DNA of 64,000 bases. Origin: Nitrospira sp. (GTDB lineage Bacteria > Nitrospirota > Nitrospiria > Nitrospirales > Nitrospiraceae). The notes beneath the pieces are model-generated. The model was not told where the DNA came from. It did no database searches and saw only the letters and a list, made by a program, of their open reading frames with translations. The DNA is taken from the NCBI GenBank assembly GCA_005116745.1, contig SWDS01000006.1:669222-733221 (forward strand). Reading direction: 5' to 3'. Position numbers and translations under genes: made by a program. Shown piece after piece: positions 9,193-19,197 of this stretch; positions within the stretch are counted from its first letter, which is position 1; each line of letters begins with the position of its first letter.

Positions 9193-10269
9193 CTACTTCA
9201 TCTGTTGGTAGATAAATACGGCAATAGCCGTCACGACGATGTTCCCTAACGCTATGGGCAACAGCACTTTCCAGCCGAACCTCATCAGCTGATCGTATCG
9301 CAATCTCGGCAACGTGGCTCTCAGCCAAAAGAAGAGAAATAAAAGCGAGTAGGTCTTGACCGCAAACCACATGGTGTTCTCGACCCAGGCCAGGGACGGC
9401 AGGCCGATGAACCCCATAATCGTTCCGGGATAGGGCGCATTCCAGCCACCGAGAAATAGTGCGGCAGCGACACACGAGACCAGGACCATATTGGCGTATT
9501 CGGCGAGGAAGAAGAAGGCGAATCGCAAGCCGCTGTACTCGGTAAAGAAACCAGCGACAAGCTCGCTCTCCGCTTCCGGCAGATCGAACGGGACCCGGTT
9601 GGTTTCCGCTACCGCTGAGATCACATAGATGACAAACGCGAAAATTTGAGGGGCCGGTAATGCGAAGAGATACCAATGCCAAAATCCTCCGGCCTGGGCA
9701 TCGGTGATTGACACCAGGCTGAGTGAACCGCCCAGAATCAACACGCCGACAATGGACAGTCCCACATTGAGCTCGTAACTGATGATCTGCGCCGCCGACC
9801 GTAGCCCACCGAGTAAGGAGTATTTACTGTTGGACGACCATCCCCCCAGGATGATGCCGTAGGCCCCGAGCGACGCGAAGGCCAAGATGTACAGAACGCC
9901 AATATTGATGTCGCTGATGACAAACGGTCGTACGGTGATGCCGCCGACCTCAAATGTCTGATTGGGACCCCACGGAATGACCGCAAATCCGATGAATGAA
10001 GGAATTAAACAGAGGATTGGGGCCATGGTGAACAGAAACTTGTTGGCCCCGGCAGGGATAATGTCTTCCTTGAAGAAGAGCTTGATGGCATCCGCAAGGG
10101 GTTGGAGAATGCCGTAGGGCCCCACTTCCATCGGACCCATGCGGTCCTGCATCCAGCCGAGGACTTTTCGTTCTGCAAGGGTGAGGATGAGGACCGTGAT
10201 AACCACGATGCCCATGACTGCGGCGATCTGGGTCAGGGAGATAGCGAGACGCAATCCGAATTCAGTCAC
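9193..10269 (-). CDS. nuoH: NADH-quinone oxidoreductase subunit H
   Basis: A 358-residue membrane subunit at the quinone entry site. Family signatures include AERKVLGWMQDRMGPMEVGP, the loop AVAETNRVPFDLPEAESELV with its charged cluster, and GWNAPYPG. The start is GTG, supported by GGAG about 7 bases upstream (GAGGAGTCCTATC). About eight membrane helices are visible and length is normal. It is 14 bases from nuoI. Confidence 0.95.
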   Translation of the reverse strand: MTEFGLRLAISLTQIAAVMGIVVITVLILTLAERKVLGWMQDRMGPMEVGPYGILQPLADAIKLFFKEDIIPAGANKFLFTMAPILCLIPSFIGFAVIPWGPNQTFEVGGITVRPFVISDINIGVLYILAFASLGAYGIILGGWSSNSKYSLLGGLRSAAQIISYELNVGLSIVGVLILGGSLSLVSITDAQAGGFWHWYLFALPAPQIFAFVIYVISAVAETNRVPFDLPEAESELVAGFFTEYSGLRFAFFFLAEYANMVLVSCVAAALFLGGWNAPYPGTIMGFIGLPSLAWVENTMWFAVKTYSLLFLFFWLRATLPRLRYDQLMRFGWKVLLPIALGNIVVTAIAVFIYQQMK

Positions 10270-10316
10270 GATAGGACTCCTCGATTAGCACAGTGATCCG
10301 CGTTGAACGAGCCTCA

Positions 10317-12983
10317 TCACGCCACCTTCATCATGGACACCGTCGCCGTCCGGAACGACGGCACATGGGTGATCGGATCGATAGCACATTCAAATAGTTG
10401 GACGGCCGCTTGCCCAAAGTGAGACGGGAACCAGGCCGTTCCTTGTGGGACCCGTTCCATAATTTTGACCTCGGTTGTCATTTCCCCGGAGGTGCTGGAG
10501 AGGCGGACACGATCGCCATCTGACAAGGCAAAGCGTGCGGCGTCAGATGGACTGATACGGAGCCGACCACTTCCTTCGACTTGTAACAATCCCTTTGATC
10601 GTGTGGATAATTTTCCAGAATGGAAGAGACTCTGTGCCAATTCTAGTCGTACGGTTCCATCCGGCCTGGACGCGCGTGAGATTGGGTGATACCTCGATGC
10701 GAGGTCACGCTGATAGCCATCGGTGAGATAGCGGTCCACGGCCGAGTGATCCACTTTGGGCGGCAACGGTGTGGGCCCCAGCGAGCTATAGCCAGGAATG
10801 AGGCTTCGAATTTCCTTCAGGATTTCCTTGCTCTCGGCATATTCCATGGGTGAGTTCAATAAGATAGACAGCGCGGAGAAGATCTCCCAGTCGGGGCGAC
10901 TGTCTCCGACGGGCTCGATCGCTGGACGAACAGCCTGCACATGACCCTCGGTATTGGTAAACGTTCCATGTTTTTCCAGGGAACTCGCGGCCGGTAATAC
11001 GACATGAGCCAAGGCGACCGTCTCCGTTAAAAATAGCTCCTGGCATACCAAGAGATCAAGATTGCGCAGCGAGGCCTCGGCATGGATCGCCGCAGGGAGG
11101 CTTCCGACTGGATTCTCTCCAACGATGAACATGGCCTTGAGAGATCCCGCGCGGGCTCGCTCCAACATCTCGATGAGAGACGCTCCTTTGTCAGTTGGAA
11201 GTTCGCCTTTCCATTGTTTCGCGATCCGTTCGCGCTCTGTGTCGTTGGTGATGGGCTGTGCTCCGGGAAGCAGCTCGGTGACGGTTCCCATTTCGATCGC
11301 GCCCTGGTCGTTATTTTCTTCGGCGAGCGGGGCAAATCCACAGCCAGGCGCATCCAACTTCCCTGTCAGAAGAAGGAGATCGAGGAGGGTCAAACACCCA
11401 CTGTAGCCCTGTTCGCTTCGCAACAAGAGCTGCCCGGCCATGATCACGACCCGGCGCGCTCCTGCCGCCGCTTTGGCTGCCCTCACAAACGCATCCGGCT
11501 CGATCCCGGTGGCTGCCTGGAGGTCTTGCCACGAGATCTGTTGTAGTGCGTTCGTCATGGCGTTGACATACGTCGGATGTCGTTGCGCGAGGTCAGGTTG
11601 TGTCAAATTCTGTTCGAGGACGGCCTTCACCAGACCGACGATCGCATGGTGCGTGTCGCTGGTCGGAATACGGAAATGATGGTGCGAAAGATTGGCGATA
11701 TTGCTCATCGTATCGACGACGGGTTCCAGTGATTCGATCGTGATCAGCGTCGCCTGGCGCTTCTTGACAGCCTCTTTCACTTTGAGACCGGTGATGGGAT
11801 TGGTCTCGGTGATGTTCGTGCCGACGAGGATGAGGACATCCGCGTCCAGGATGTCCTCGAAGGTGACGGTCCATCGATGCGTCCCTTGCACGAGTTGCAT
11901 GGCCTGTAGGCCATTGACGTGGCCATAACGCGCGCTGCTGTCGATATGGTTGGTCCCGATCGCCATACGGAGAAATTTCTGAAACAGATACAGTTCCTCG
12001 TTGGTGCACCGCCCTGAGATCAGCCCACCGAAGCTCGGTCCACCATGGGCAGCTTTAATCTCGTTCACACGATCCGCAACATATTCCAGGGCTTCTTCCC
12101 ATGTGACTTGCACGAGTGCGCCGTGACGCCGAATGAGGGGATGAGTGAGCCGCTGGGGATGACTGGTCGCATGGAATCCAAAAAATCCACGAGCACACAG
12201 GTCACCGTTGTTGCGTCCCGCTCCATGTGCCGAGTTCACCTCAATGAGTTCCTGTCCCTTCGTCTGGACGGTCATTTGACACCCATCTCCGCAGTAGCCG
12301 CAGATGGTTTCGGCTCGTTTCAACATCCAGGGTCGATATTCGTACATGGACAGCCGGCTGGTAATCGCTCCGACCGGGCAGATCTGGACGCAGCCTCCGC
12401 AGAACTCGCAATCGAGCGGGTGAAAACCGAAGTGCTTGATTTCCGTCATGGTGCCGCGACCGACCGGGGCCAGCGCTTTGACGTCCATGACTTCATCGCA
12501 GTATCGGACGCAGCGGAGGCACTGCACGCAGCGATTCATCTGTGTTTCAATGAGTGGGCTGAAATACTCCTTTTGGAAGACGCGCTTGGTTTCCGTGAAC
12601 CGACTGGTTGCGGTGTACTGGTGAGAAAAGTCTTGGAGGTCGCATTTTCCACCCTGATCGCAGACCGGGCAATCGAGTGGATGGTTGGCGAGGATGAACT
12701 CGAGCACTGATTTATGGGCGTCGTTGACCACCGTGGTGGCGGTCCGTACGTTCATGCCTTCATCAACCGGCGTGCTGCATGCCGTTTGTAACTTGGGCAC
12801 CTTTTCAATTTCAACCAGGCACATGCGGCAATTGGCATCCGGCTTGAGTTTCGGGTGGTAGCAGAAATGCGGAATCATGACGCCGACACGGCGGGCGGCC
12901 TCGATCACCAACGTGCCTTTGGGGACGTTGACCGTCATCCCGTCGATCATGATGCGAACCATCTGTGCCGTGGGGGTCGTCAT
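10317..12983 (-). CDS. nuoG: NADH-quinone oxidoreductase subunit G
   Basis: An 888-residue iron-sulfur subunit of the peripheral arm. Its domains in order are a 2Fe-2S ferredoxin domain (HFCYHPKLK, CRMCLVEI), a His/Cys cluster motif (CPVCDQGGKCDLQ), a two-cluster ferredoxin domain (CVQCLRCVRYC, CEFCGGCVQICP), and from about residue 225 a molybdopterin-oxidoreductase-like domain. The latter keeps Cys motifs (CGYCGDGC and a later NGDLC) able to hold the off-pathway N7 cluster, which many bacteria have and mitochondria lack. The final 100 residues form the MopB C-terminal barrel. It overlaps nuoF by 4 bases. Confidence 0.95.
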   Translation of the reverse strand: MTTPTAQMVRIMIDGMTVNVPKGTLVIEAARRVGVMIPHFCYHPKLKPDANCRMCLVEIEKVPKLQTACSTPVDEGMNVRTATTVVNDAHKSVLEFILANHPLDCPVCDQGGKCDLQDFSHQYTATSRFTETKRVFQKEYFSPLIETQMNRCVQCLRCVRYCDEVMDVKALAPVGRGTMTEIKHFGFHPLDCEFCGGCVQICPVGAITSRLSMYEYRPWMLKRAETICGYCGDGCQMTVQTKGQELIEVNSAHGAGRNNGDLCARGFFGFHATSHPQRLTHPLIRRHGALVQVTWEEALEYVADRVNEIKAAHGGPSFGGLISGRCTNEELYLFQKFLRMAIGTNHIDSSARYGHVNGLQAMQLVQGTHRWTVTFEDILDADVLILVGTNITETNPITGLKVKEAVKKRQATLITIESLEPVVDTMSNIANLSHHHFRIPTSDTHHAIVGLVKAVLEQNLTQPDLAQRHPTYVNAMTNALQQISWQDLQAATGIEPDAFVRAAKAAAGARRVVIMAGQLLLRSEQGYSGCLTLLDLLLLTGKLDAPGCGFAPLAEENNDQGAIEMGTVTELLPGAQPITNDTERERIAKQWKGELPTDKGASLIEMLERARAGSLKAMFIVGENPVGSLPAAIHAEASLRNLDLLVCQELFLTETVALAHVVLPAASSLEKHGTFTNTEGHVQAVRPAIEPVGDSRPDWEIFSALSILLNSPMEYAESKEILKEIRSLIPGYSSLGPTPLPPKVDHSAVDRYLTDGYQRDLASRYHPISRASRPDGTVRLELAQSLFHSGKLSTRSKGLLQVEGSGRLRISPSDAARFALSDGDRVRLSSTSGEMTTEVKIMERVPQGTAWFPSHFGQAAVQLFECAIDPITHVPSFRTATVSMMKVA

Positions 12984-14284
12984 CGTCTTGCCACCGGTTC
13001 AGGTCTGATTAAATTCGCGGCTTCTGCTTCATTGATGAGATCAACGTATTCATGACGCCAGTGCTTGAGCGTGCTTTGAATCGGAGCGACTTCTGCGTCA
13101 CCGAAGGCACAGACCGTGCGGCCTGCGATGTTTTTGCATAGATCCAACAAGGTTTCAAGATCCTCCATCCGGCCACGTTTCGCAAAGATTCTGCGCATGG
13201 TCTGGACGAGCCAGGAACTGCCTTCTCGGCACGGGCTACATTTCCCACAAGACTCATGGTAGAAAAATTCCATCAGCCGAAGCGCCGCCCAGACCATGCT
13301 GGTGCCTTCTTCCATCACGGTCACGCCACCGGAACCCAGCATCGATCCTGCTGCCGCGACATGTTCGAAATCTAGTTTCACGTCGAGATGAGCCGGAGTC
13401 AGAAACGGCGCTGACGCGCCACCGGGAATAAAGGCTTTCAGGGGCTTGTTCGACCGCATGCCACCAGCATACTCGTACACTAATTCTCGGACGGTCATGC
13501 CCATCGGAACTTCGTAATTGCCTGGTCGTTTCACATGTCCGCTCACACAGAAGACTCGAGTGCCGGTGCTCTTCGGCGGCGACCCGATCGCCGCAAACCA
13601 TTCGGGGCCTCGGGTGATGATGTGGGGGAGGTTCGCCAGCGTCTCGACGTTGTTGACGACAGTCGGCTTGTTATAGAGCCCATGCGTGGCGGGAAACGGT
13701 GGCTTAATGCGAGGAAGGCCACGTTTGCCTTCAAGCGATTCCAATAGGGCGGTTTCTTCACCGCAGATGTAGGCGCCTGCTCCGCGATGCACCCACACGT
13801 CGACATTGATGCCGGAGCCTAAAACATTCTTGCCGATATAACCGGCGGCTCGTGCTTCACCGATGGCATGCTCCAAAATCTTTGAGCCGAGAACCATTTC
13901 GCCACGAATGTAGATATAGGCGGTTTCTGAGCCGATGGCGTAGCAGGCCAACACGATGCCTTCTAAGACTTGATGGGGGTCCCGTTCCATGAGTTGCCGG
14001 TCCTTAAACGTGCCCGGCTCGCTCTCGTCGGCGTTGCAGCACAGGTAGCGGGGTCCTTGATAATCTTTCGGGAGGAATCCCCACTTCACGCCGGTCGGGA
14101 ATCCTGCGCCGCCTCGACCGCGCAGGCCTGATTTTCGGACGATGGCTGTGACGTCTGCTGGGGCGATCTTTCCGAGGGTATTGCGCAAGGCTTGATAGCC
14201 GCCCGTTTTTTCATAGTCCGCCAGAGACCCGGTATAGCCGGGTTGCATCATATTTTTCAGAAGAATGAGTTCGTGTTTCGGCAT
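12980..14284 (-). CDS. nuoF: NADH-quinone oxidoreductase subunit F (FMN and NADH site)
   Basis: A 434-residue flavoprotein of the NADH dehydrogenase module. Seen are the FMN/NADH-binding stretch GRGGAGFPTGVKWGF near residue 55, CNADESEPGTFKDR, the Gly-rich GAGAYICGEETALLES near residue 180, and the N3 cluster motif ESCGKCSPCREG with a later C in FGDAEV's neighbourhood (TVCAFGDAEV). It is full length. It follows nuoE by 64 bases and overlaps nuoG. Confidence 0.95.
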   Translation of the reverse strand: MPKHELILLKNMMQPGYTGSLADYEKTGGYQALRNTLGKIAPADVTAIVRKSGLRGRGGAGFPTGVKWGFLPKDYQGPRYLCCNADESEPGTFKDRQLMERDPHQVLEGIVLACYAIGSETAYIYIRGEMVLGSKILEHAIGEARAAGYIGKNVLGSGINVDVWVHRGAGAYICGEETALLESLEGKRGLPRIKPPFPATHGLYNKPTVVNNVETLANLPHIITRGPEWFAAIGSPPKSTGTRVFCVSGHVKRPGNYEVPMGMTVRELVYEYAGGMRSNKPLKAFIPGGASAPFLTPAHLDVKLDFEHVAAAGSMLGSGGVTVMEEGTSMVWAALRLMEFFYHESCGKCSPCREGSSWLVQTMRRIFAKRGRMEDLETLLDLCKNIAGRTVCAFGDAEVAPIQSTLKHWRHEYVDLINEAEAANLIRPEPVARR

Positions 14285-14348
14285 AGGATCGTTACACGCT
14301 AAACGTACAATAAACAGGGGCGTGCCCGCTTCCCCAACGTCTCACTAC

Positions 14349-14942
14349 TTACGTCTTTACCGGTTCTGGCCACATGAACGGCCCGCTTTTCAGCGGGCTG
14401 GTTCCAGTGGATCGGAGATCGGTCAAAATCCGGTCCAGTTTGTTTTCGGTCAATTGCTCGTAATAGTCCTCGTTGATTTGCATCATAGGGCCGGTCCCGC
14501 AAGCCGCCAAACACTCCACCACGCTGAGACTAAACAGGCCATCCGCGGTCGATTCCCCCGGCCCAATGCCCAACTTCGTCTTGATCCATTCGATCACGGT
14601 GTCTGAACCGACGAGGGCGCACATGAGGGATTTGCACACTTGAATATGGAACGTGCCCGCCGGTTTCAGATTAAACATCGTGTAAAAGGTGATCGTCTCA
14701 TAGACTTGGGGAGGCGTCAGTCTGAGAAGATGGGCGATCTCCTGCATCGCCGACTCGGTCACATAGCCCTGATCACGCTGGGCGACGTAGAGGAGTGGGA
14801 TTAACGCGGAGCGCCTAACCGGATAGCGTGACAGGATGTCCGCGATTTCGTCTTTATATTTTTCTAAGAACGTCATGCTGCCACAGTCCTGGTACTGATA
14901 CGTGCGCAAGGGGCAAGCTGACAAGCTCCGGATATCAGCCAC
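14349..14942 (-). CDS. nuoE: NADH-quinone oxidoreductase subunit E
   Basis: A thioredoxin-fold 2Fe-2S subunit that pairs with NuoF. The four cluster ligands are visible as VCKSLMC and ECLAACG. The N-terminal helical part contains RYPVRRSALIPLLYVAQ. Two starts are possible: GTG at 14942 with GGTGAG about 6 bases before it (197 residues), which overlaps the end region of nuoCD closely, or ATG at 14876 (MTFLEKYK, 175 residues) with a weaker site. I give the longer form; the first 22 residues are not typical of the family. Confidence 0.92.
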   Translation of the reverse strand: MADIRSLSACPLRTYQYQDCGSMTFLEKYKDEIADILSRYPVRRSALIPLLYVAQRDQGYVTESAMQEIAHLLRLTPPQVYETITFYTMFNLKPAGTFHIQVCKSLMCALVGSDTVIEWIKTKLGIGPGESTADGLFSLSVVECLAACGTGPMMQINEDYYEQLTENKLDRILTDLRSTGTSPLKSGPFMWPEPVKT

Positions 14943-14949
14943 TCATGTC

Positions 14950-16731
14950 TCACCGATCACATTCCCCCATGACCACATCATAGGTCCCGAAAATCGTGAT
15001 GATGTCGGAAATCAAATAGCCACGCGCCATATGGTCGAATGCACCCAGGTGAATAAAAGAAGGAGACCGTATTTTCAGCCGGTAGGGGCGGGGGCTCCCG
15101 TCACTGATGATGAAAAACCCCAATTCCCCCTTAGGCGCTTCGGTCGCACAATACGTTTCCCCCTTCGGGGGCTTAAACCCTTGCGTGAAGATGACGAAAT
15201 GGTGAATCAAGCTTTCCATGTCACGCATCACTTGCAGCTTCGGCGGCGGAATGTATTGCGGTATATCGGCGATGATGGGTCCAGGCGGCATCTGGTCGAG
15301 ACATTGCGAGATGATCCGCGCGCTCTGGCGCATCTCTTCGACACGAATCCAATAGCGATCGTAGGTGTCGCCATTTTTCCCCACCGGCACGTCCCAGTCC
15401 ACCTTATGGTAGACCCCGTAGGGCTCGAGTTTACGTACATCGTAGGACACGCCGGATCCCCGCAAGGTCGGGCCGGTCATGCCGAAATTGATGGCATCCT
15501 CTCCAGAGATGACGGCGATATGCTTGGTTCGTCCCAGCCAAATCCGATTGCTCGCGAGCAGGGAATCGTACTCATCCACCTTCTGGGGGAAGGTCTCCAA
15601 GAACTCCTTCAGGCGGGCCACTAATTCCGGAGTGAAGTCGCTATCTACGCCGCCGATCCGATAATAATTCAACGTCAGCCTGGCACCACACAGCCGTTCG
15701 AACATGTCGAGCAAGGTTTCCCGCTCGCGAAATGTCCAGAAGAAGACCGTCATGGCTCCGATATCCAAGGCCTGGGCGCCCAACCAGAACAGATGTCCCA
15801 AAATGCGCTGCATCTCCGCGACAAGGGTGCGGATATACTCCGCTCGTTCAGGCACGGTGATATCGAGGAGTTTCTCAACGGCCCGGACATAGGCGTAGTT
15901 ATTCGCCATCGCGCAGACATAGTCGAGGCGGTCGGTATGAGGGATGATCTGCATGTAGGCCAGACCTTCGGCCAGTTTTTCCACTCCCCGATGGAGATAG
16001 CCGAGATCCGGTGTCGCCTTGACGATCCGTTCTCCATCCAGCTCCAGGACAACCCGCACAACCCCATGCGTGCTTGGATGTTGCGGGCCCATGTTCAACA
16101 ACAGTTCTTCCCGCCGGTTTGACGAAGAGCCGTTCGGCTCCAACAGGAATACCTTCCTGTCGGCTTCGGACACTTCACTTTCGACCTGCTCCACCGGCGG
16201 CTCATCCAGGCGAGGGATAAAGTCGAACTGGCTGCGCCAGCCGCGGCCTTCCGTCGGGAAATCCTTTCGTAACGGATAGCCTTCCGCATAGTCTTCCGGC
16301 AGAAGGATGCGGCGCAGGTCCGGGTGGCCTGTAAACCGAATTCCCATCATGTCGTACACTTCCCGTTCCAAGAACGTCGCGCCTTGCCAGACACTTGTCA
16401 CGGAATCTAGTGACGGGTTGTCTTCAGTGATCCGTGCTTTTAGGCGAATTCGTTTGCCGTGCGGGAGAGATAACAAGAGATAGATGACTTCAAACCGCTG
16501 TTGATCGGATGGATAGTCAGCGGAGCAGATATCGGTGATGTGGTCAAAGCACGCCTCGGGGTCGTCGTGCAAAAACCGGGCGATCTCCAAGATCCTTGAT
16601 GCAGCGACATGGACGGTCACTTCCGATCGGGCCGTGTCGACATCGACGGAAAGGACCCCTTCCGGGAACTTCTTGAGTAAGGTTTCAATGAGGGATTGCA
16701 TAAGTTCTTGCTGCCGCTGACAAGCTGACAC
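14950..16731 (-). CDS. nuoCD: NADH-quinone oxidoreductase subunits C and D, fused
   Basis: A 593-residue fusion. Residues 1 to about 180 are NuoC (30 kDa-like: EREVYDMMGIRFTGHPDLRR and LPEDYAEGYPLRKDFP); from about 205 it is NuoD (49 kDa-like), beginning LLLNMGPQHPSTHGVVR. The NuoD part lines the quinone cavity with NuoB; the HxxxHG Arg motif and the C-terminal end (DVVMGECDR) are intact. A linker of about 25 residues joins the halves. The annotated start is GTG; the ATG at 16701 (MQSLIETLL) is a plausible alternative. Fusion also occurs in E. coli and several other lineages. Confidence 0.95.
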   Translation of the reverse strand: MSACQRQQELMQSLIETLLKKFPEGVLSVDVDTARSEVTVHVAASRILEIARFLHDDPEACFDHITDICSADYPSDQQRFEVIYLLLSLPHGKRIRLKARITEDNPSLDSVTSVWQGATFLEREVYDMMGIRFTGHPDLRRILLPEDYAEGYPLRKDFPTEGRGWRSQFDFIPRLDEPPVEQVESEVSEADRKVFLLEPNGSSSNRREELLLNMGPQHPSTHGVVRVVLELDGERIVKATPDLGYLHRGVEKLAEGLAYMQIIPHTDRLDYVCAMANNYAYVRAVEKLLDITVPERAEYIRTLVAEMQRILGHLFWLGAQALDIGAMTVFFWTFRERETLLDMFERLCGARLTLNYYRIGGVDSDFTPELVARLKEFLETFPQKVDEYDSLLASNRIWLGRTKHIAVISGEDAINFGMTGPTLRGSGVSYDVRKLEPYGVYHKVDWDVPVGKNGDTYDRYWIRVEEMRQSARIISQCLDQMPPGPIIADIPQYIPPPKLQVMRDMESLIHHFVIFTQGFKPPKGETYCATEAPKGELGFFIISDGSPRPYRLKIRSPSFIHLGAFDHMARGYLISDIITIFGTYDVVMGECDR

Positions 16732-16777
16732 ATCGGAGAGCTGACAGGCGCGAGTATAGTACCTGCCAGCTTGTCAG

Positions 16778-17257
16778 TTACTTCACGAAGACTTTCTCGC
16801 GCTGAATCTTCTCCTGTAACTTTAATAGTCCGTCCAGCAAGGCCTCTGGTCTCGGTGGACACCCGGGTACATAGACGTCGACCGGTATAATTTGATCCAC
16901 ACCCTGCACGACCGCGTAGCTGTTGTAATGATTGCCCGAGGTCGCGCACGAGCCCATGCAGATGACGTATCGGGGTTCAGGCATCTGGTCGTAAATCCGT
17001 CGAATGACCGGGGCCATTTTGCGTGAGACCGTTCCCGCGACGATCATGAGATCCGATTGCCTGGGCGAGGCGCGAAAGACTCCGGCGCCGAAGCGGTCCA
17101 GGTCGTATCGGGAAGAGACGCTCGCGATCATCTCGATGGCGCAGCAGGCCAGTCCGAAGGTCATGGGCCAGAGCGCGGACTTTCGGGCCCAGTTGACGAC
17201 CGCGTCCAGATTCGTTGTTATGATGTTCGCGTCAAACTGGCGCTCCAACAGACTCAC
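16778..17257 (-). CDS. nuoB: NADH-quinone oxidoreductase subunit B (cluster N2)
   Basis: A 159-residue subunit carrying the terminal 4Fe-4S cluster N2. Ligand motifs are the tandem Cys in GLACCAIEM, the Cys in CMGSCATSG, and the Cys in [16 protein letters not shown]. The length is normal and the N terminus ([19 protein letters not shown]) is typical. It lies between nuoA and nuoCD. Confidence 0.95.
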   Translation of the reverse strand: MSLLERQFDANIITTNLDAVVNWARKSALWPMTFGLACCAIEMIASVSSRYDLDRFGAGVFRASPRQSDLMIVAGTVSRKMAPVIRRIYDQMPEPRYVICMGSCATSGNHYNSYAVVQGVDQIIPVDVYVPGCPPRPEALLDGLLKLQEKIQREKVFVK

Positions 17258-17303
17258 GTGTTCTAACGCCCTTTCTCAGATGGAGGGGAGGCCCAGCTTC
17301 CCT

Positions 17304-17675
17304 TCAATCCCACTCCAACGCCCCTTTTTTCCATGCGTACCAGAATCCCACCACCAGAATGGCGATGAACAGGATCATCTCCACTAATCCAACCAGTCCG
17401 AGACTGGTGAAGGCAATGGCCCAAGGAAACATAAAGACAATTTCAATATCGAAGATCACAAACAGCATCGCGATGACGTAATACCGCATCGGAAACTGGA
17501 CACGGGCGTCCTGAAACAGCGGGCTCCCGCTCTCGTAGGGGGCCAACTTTGCCCGATAGGGCTGATTTGGACGGACGAACCAGCCGAGCAAGAGCGTCAG
17601 TGTCCCCAAGGCGATGCCCACGCCGATGAACATGAGGATCGGGACATAGTTATCTGGGACGGCTGTGTCGCCCAT
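17304..17675 (-). CDS. nuoA: NADH-quinone oxidoreductase subunit A
   Basis: A 123-residue membrane subunit with three helices. The first long loop contains the conserved LAPYESGSPLF, and the second helix region holds the acidic IFDIEIVFMFPWA. It is the first structural gene of the nuo operon, 53 bases downstream of the methyltransferase gene on the same strand, which suggests the two are co-transcribed. Confidence 0.95.
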   Translation of the reverse strand: MGDTAVPDNYVPILMFIGVGIALGTLTLLLGWFVRPNQPYRAKLAPYESGSPLFQDARVQFPMRYYVIAMLFVIFDIEIVFMFPWAIAFTSLGLVGLVEMILFIAILVVGFWYAWKKGALEWD

Positions 17676-17728
17676 TCAGACCTCAGAACACCTTGCGGAA
17701 GGTTAGTGATGCCGTCATATGTAGTTCC

Positions 17729-18904
17729 TCAGGCAGCAGATTGCGTTGCCAGTGCTGAACCAAAGAATGGCTTGTACTGCAAACCGTCGAGTTCAGGGCG
17801 CGCGAGGCCTTTGTGCTGGATGAGCACCTTGAAGGTCGTGCCCATCCCGTTTGGCCTAAGCAGATGAATCGCTGCGTTGAACTCCGGGCTGTCCTGTTCC
17901 AACTTCGCAATCATCTGTTCGACACCGAGTCCCATGAGAAAACTCATCTGGTTCGTGAAGCCGGTCGTCTGGAGTCCCTGTTCTTCGCCGGTTGCCGCCA
18001 AGCACGAAAAATCCACATGGGCGGTCATATCTTGATCTCCCACCCGGAGGAACGGATCTTCATTGACGGATTGCTGTGAGTAGCAGAGAAATGTCCCACC
18101 TTTTCGGTCGGACCGATAGAGGTCCTGTGCCGTGTGGCCATAATCGATGGTGAGCACAAAGCCACGATCCAGATGTTGAGCGACTTGCTTCATCCAATCC
18201 AGGGCTTGGAGATTGATCTCGGTTCGATAGCCTTCCGGCCACTCAGGACTCAACCGGTCTAGGTGCACGGCGAGGGCATCGGAGGACAGCGGCTTGAGAC
18301 ATTCAATGAACTGTCCATCTCGATAGTCCACCCAGCGTTCCTTGATTCCTTCTGCTGTGACCTGGACGCGGTGGACGGAAAACGAATCGACGAGCTCATT
18401 ACTCAAGATTAACCCAGTCAGACCATGAGGAGCCACAGTCGGAAGATCCTCTGCCCATGTCAGGAGAGCTGCTCGATCCAGCCAAGGAGCTAGGTTCCTG
18501 CGCTGCATCTCGCGCATGGCCGGGCTTCGGTCGATCAGGACATACCGAAGACGCTGAAAAAACGAACAGTAGCGATGCGCGCACGTTTCCAGAATATGTT
18601 TCGCCAATAGGCCTTTGCCAGGCCCCATTTCAACGATGGTAAAGGAAGGGGGTTGGCCGAGTAATCGGTACATTTGTTCGGCTTGTGCGGCCAGAGCGTG
18701 CCCAAGGATGGGATGGACATCTGAGCTTGTGTAAAAATCACCTCGCCAACCGATCCGTTCGTGGGCTGGTGGAGTACTACGCATGTAATAGCCAAATTGT
18801 GGGTGGTACAGCGCTAACTCCATGAAACGTGCGAACGGGATCGGGCCTGACGTAGCGATCTCAGAGGCAATAGTAGCAACAAGTTCCGGGTGCCCTGTGC
18901 TCAC
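17729..18904 (-). CDS. MidA/NDUFAF7-family SAM-dependent methyltransferase, likely complex I assembly factor
   Basis: The product of about 391 residues has the family's order: N-terminal FMELALYHPQFGYYM, then a long SAM-binding motif FTIVEMGPGKGLLAKHIL, then LVDSFSVHRVQ and a late FVLTIDYGHTAQDLY. The mitochondrial member NDUFAF7 dimethylates an Arg of NDUFS2, the NuoD homologue. Here the gene stands directly before nuoA, which supports the same role. I chose the GTG at 18904 because GGAG precedes it by 7 bases; a TTG at 18946 is possible. The target Arg in the HGVVR stretch of NuoCD seems to be kept, but an alignment is needed. Confidence 0.82.
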   Translation of the reverse strand: MSTGHPELVATIASEIATSGPIPFARFMELALYHPQFGYYMRSTPPAHERIGWRGDFYTSSDVHPILGHALAAQAEQMYRLLGQPPSFTIVEMGPGKGLLAKHILETCAHRYCSFFQRLRYVLIDRSPAMREMQRRNLAPWLDRAALLTWAEDLPTVAPHGLTGLILSNELVDSFSVHRVQVTAEGIKERWVDYRDGQFIECLKPLSSDALAVHLDRLSPEWPEGYRTEINLQALDWMKQVAQHLDRGFVLTIDYGHTAQDLYRSDRKGGTFLCYSQQSVNEDPFLRVGDQDMTAHVDFSCLAATGEEQGLQTTGFTNQMSFLMGLGVEQMIAKLEQDSPEFNAAIHLLRPNGMGTTFKVLIQHKGLARPELDGLQYKPFFGSALATQSAA

Positions 18905-19197
18905 GGAAAGCTCCAAATTCACCAGCCTAGATGAAAAAAGCAACACCCCTAGCCTATGGGCAACGTCAGCCCATCGCGTAGTGTCGAAGGGGCCGTAGAG
19001 TAGCCTTCGGAAGTGCGTTAAGTCAAGGCAGAGTCAGGGGGAATGAGGCGATGCCGTGATGTGGGAATGGATACAAGATTACGTGCGATTGTGGGTGCTG
19101 TGATGGCTTGCTAATAGTTTCAGTTGCCGTAGGCGAGAGAGCACATTATACGGGATACGGGGGCAGAAGACCCAGGCGCTCACGGCCGATCCCTTCT

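Noticed and set aside
9179-9682. Upstream extension of the nuoI frame
   Set aside because: It overlaps nuoH in another frame on the same strand; NuoI is complete from 9178.
14902-15624. 240-residue plus-strand open frame
   Set aside because: It is antisense to nuoCD, a well-conserved complex I gene.
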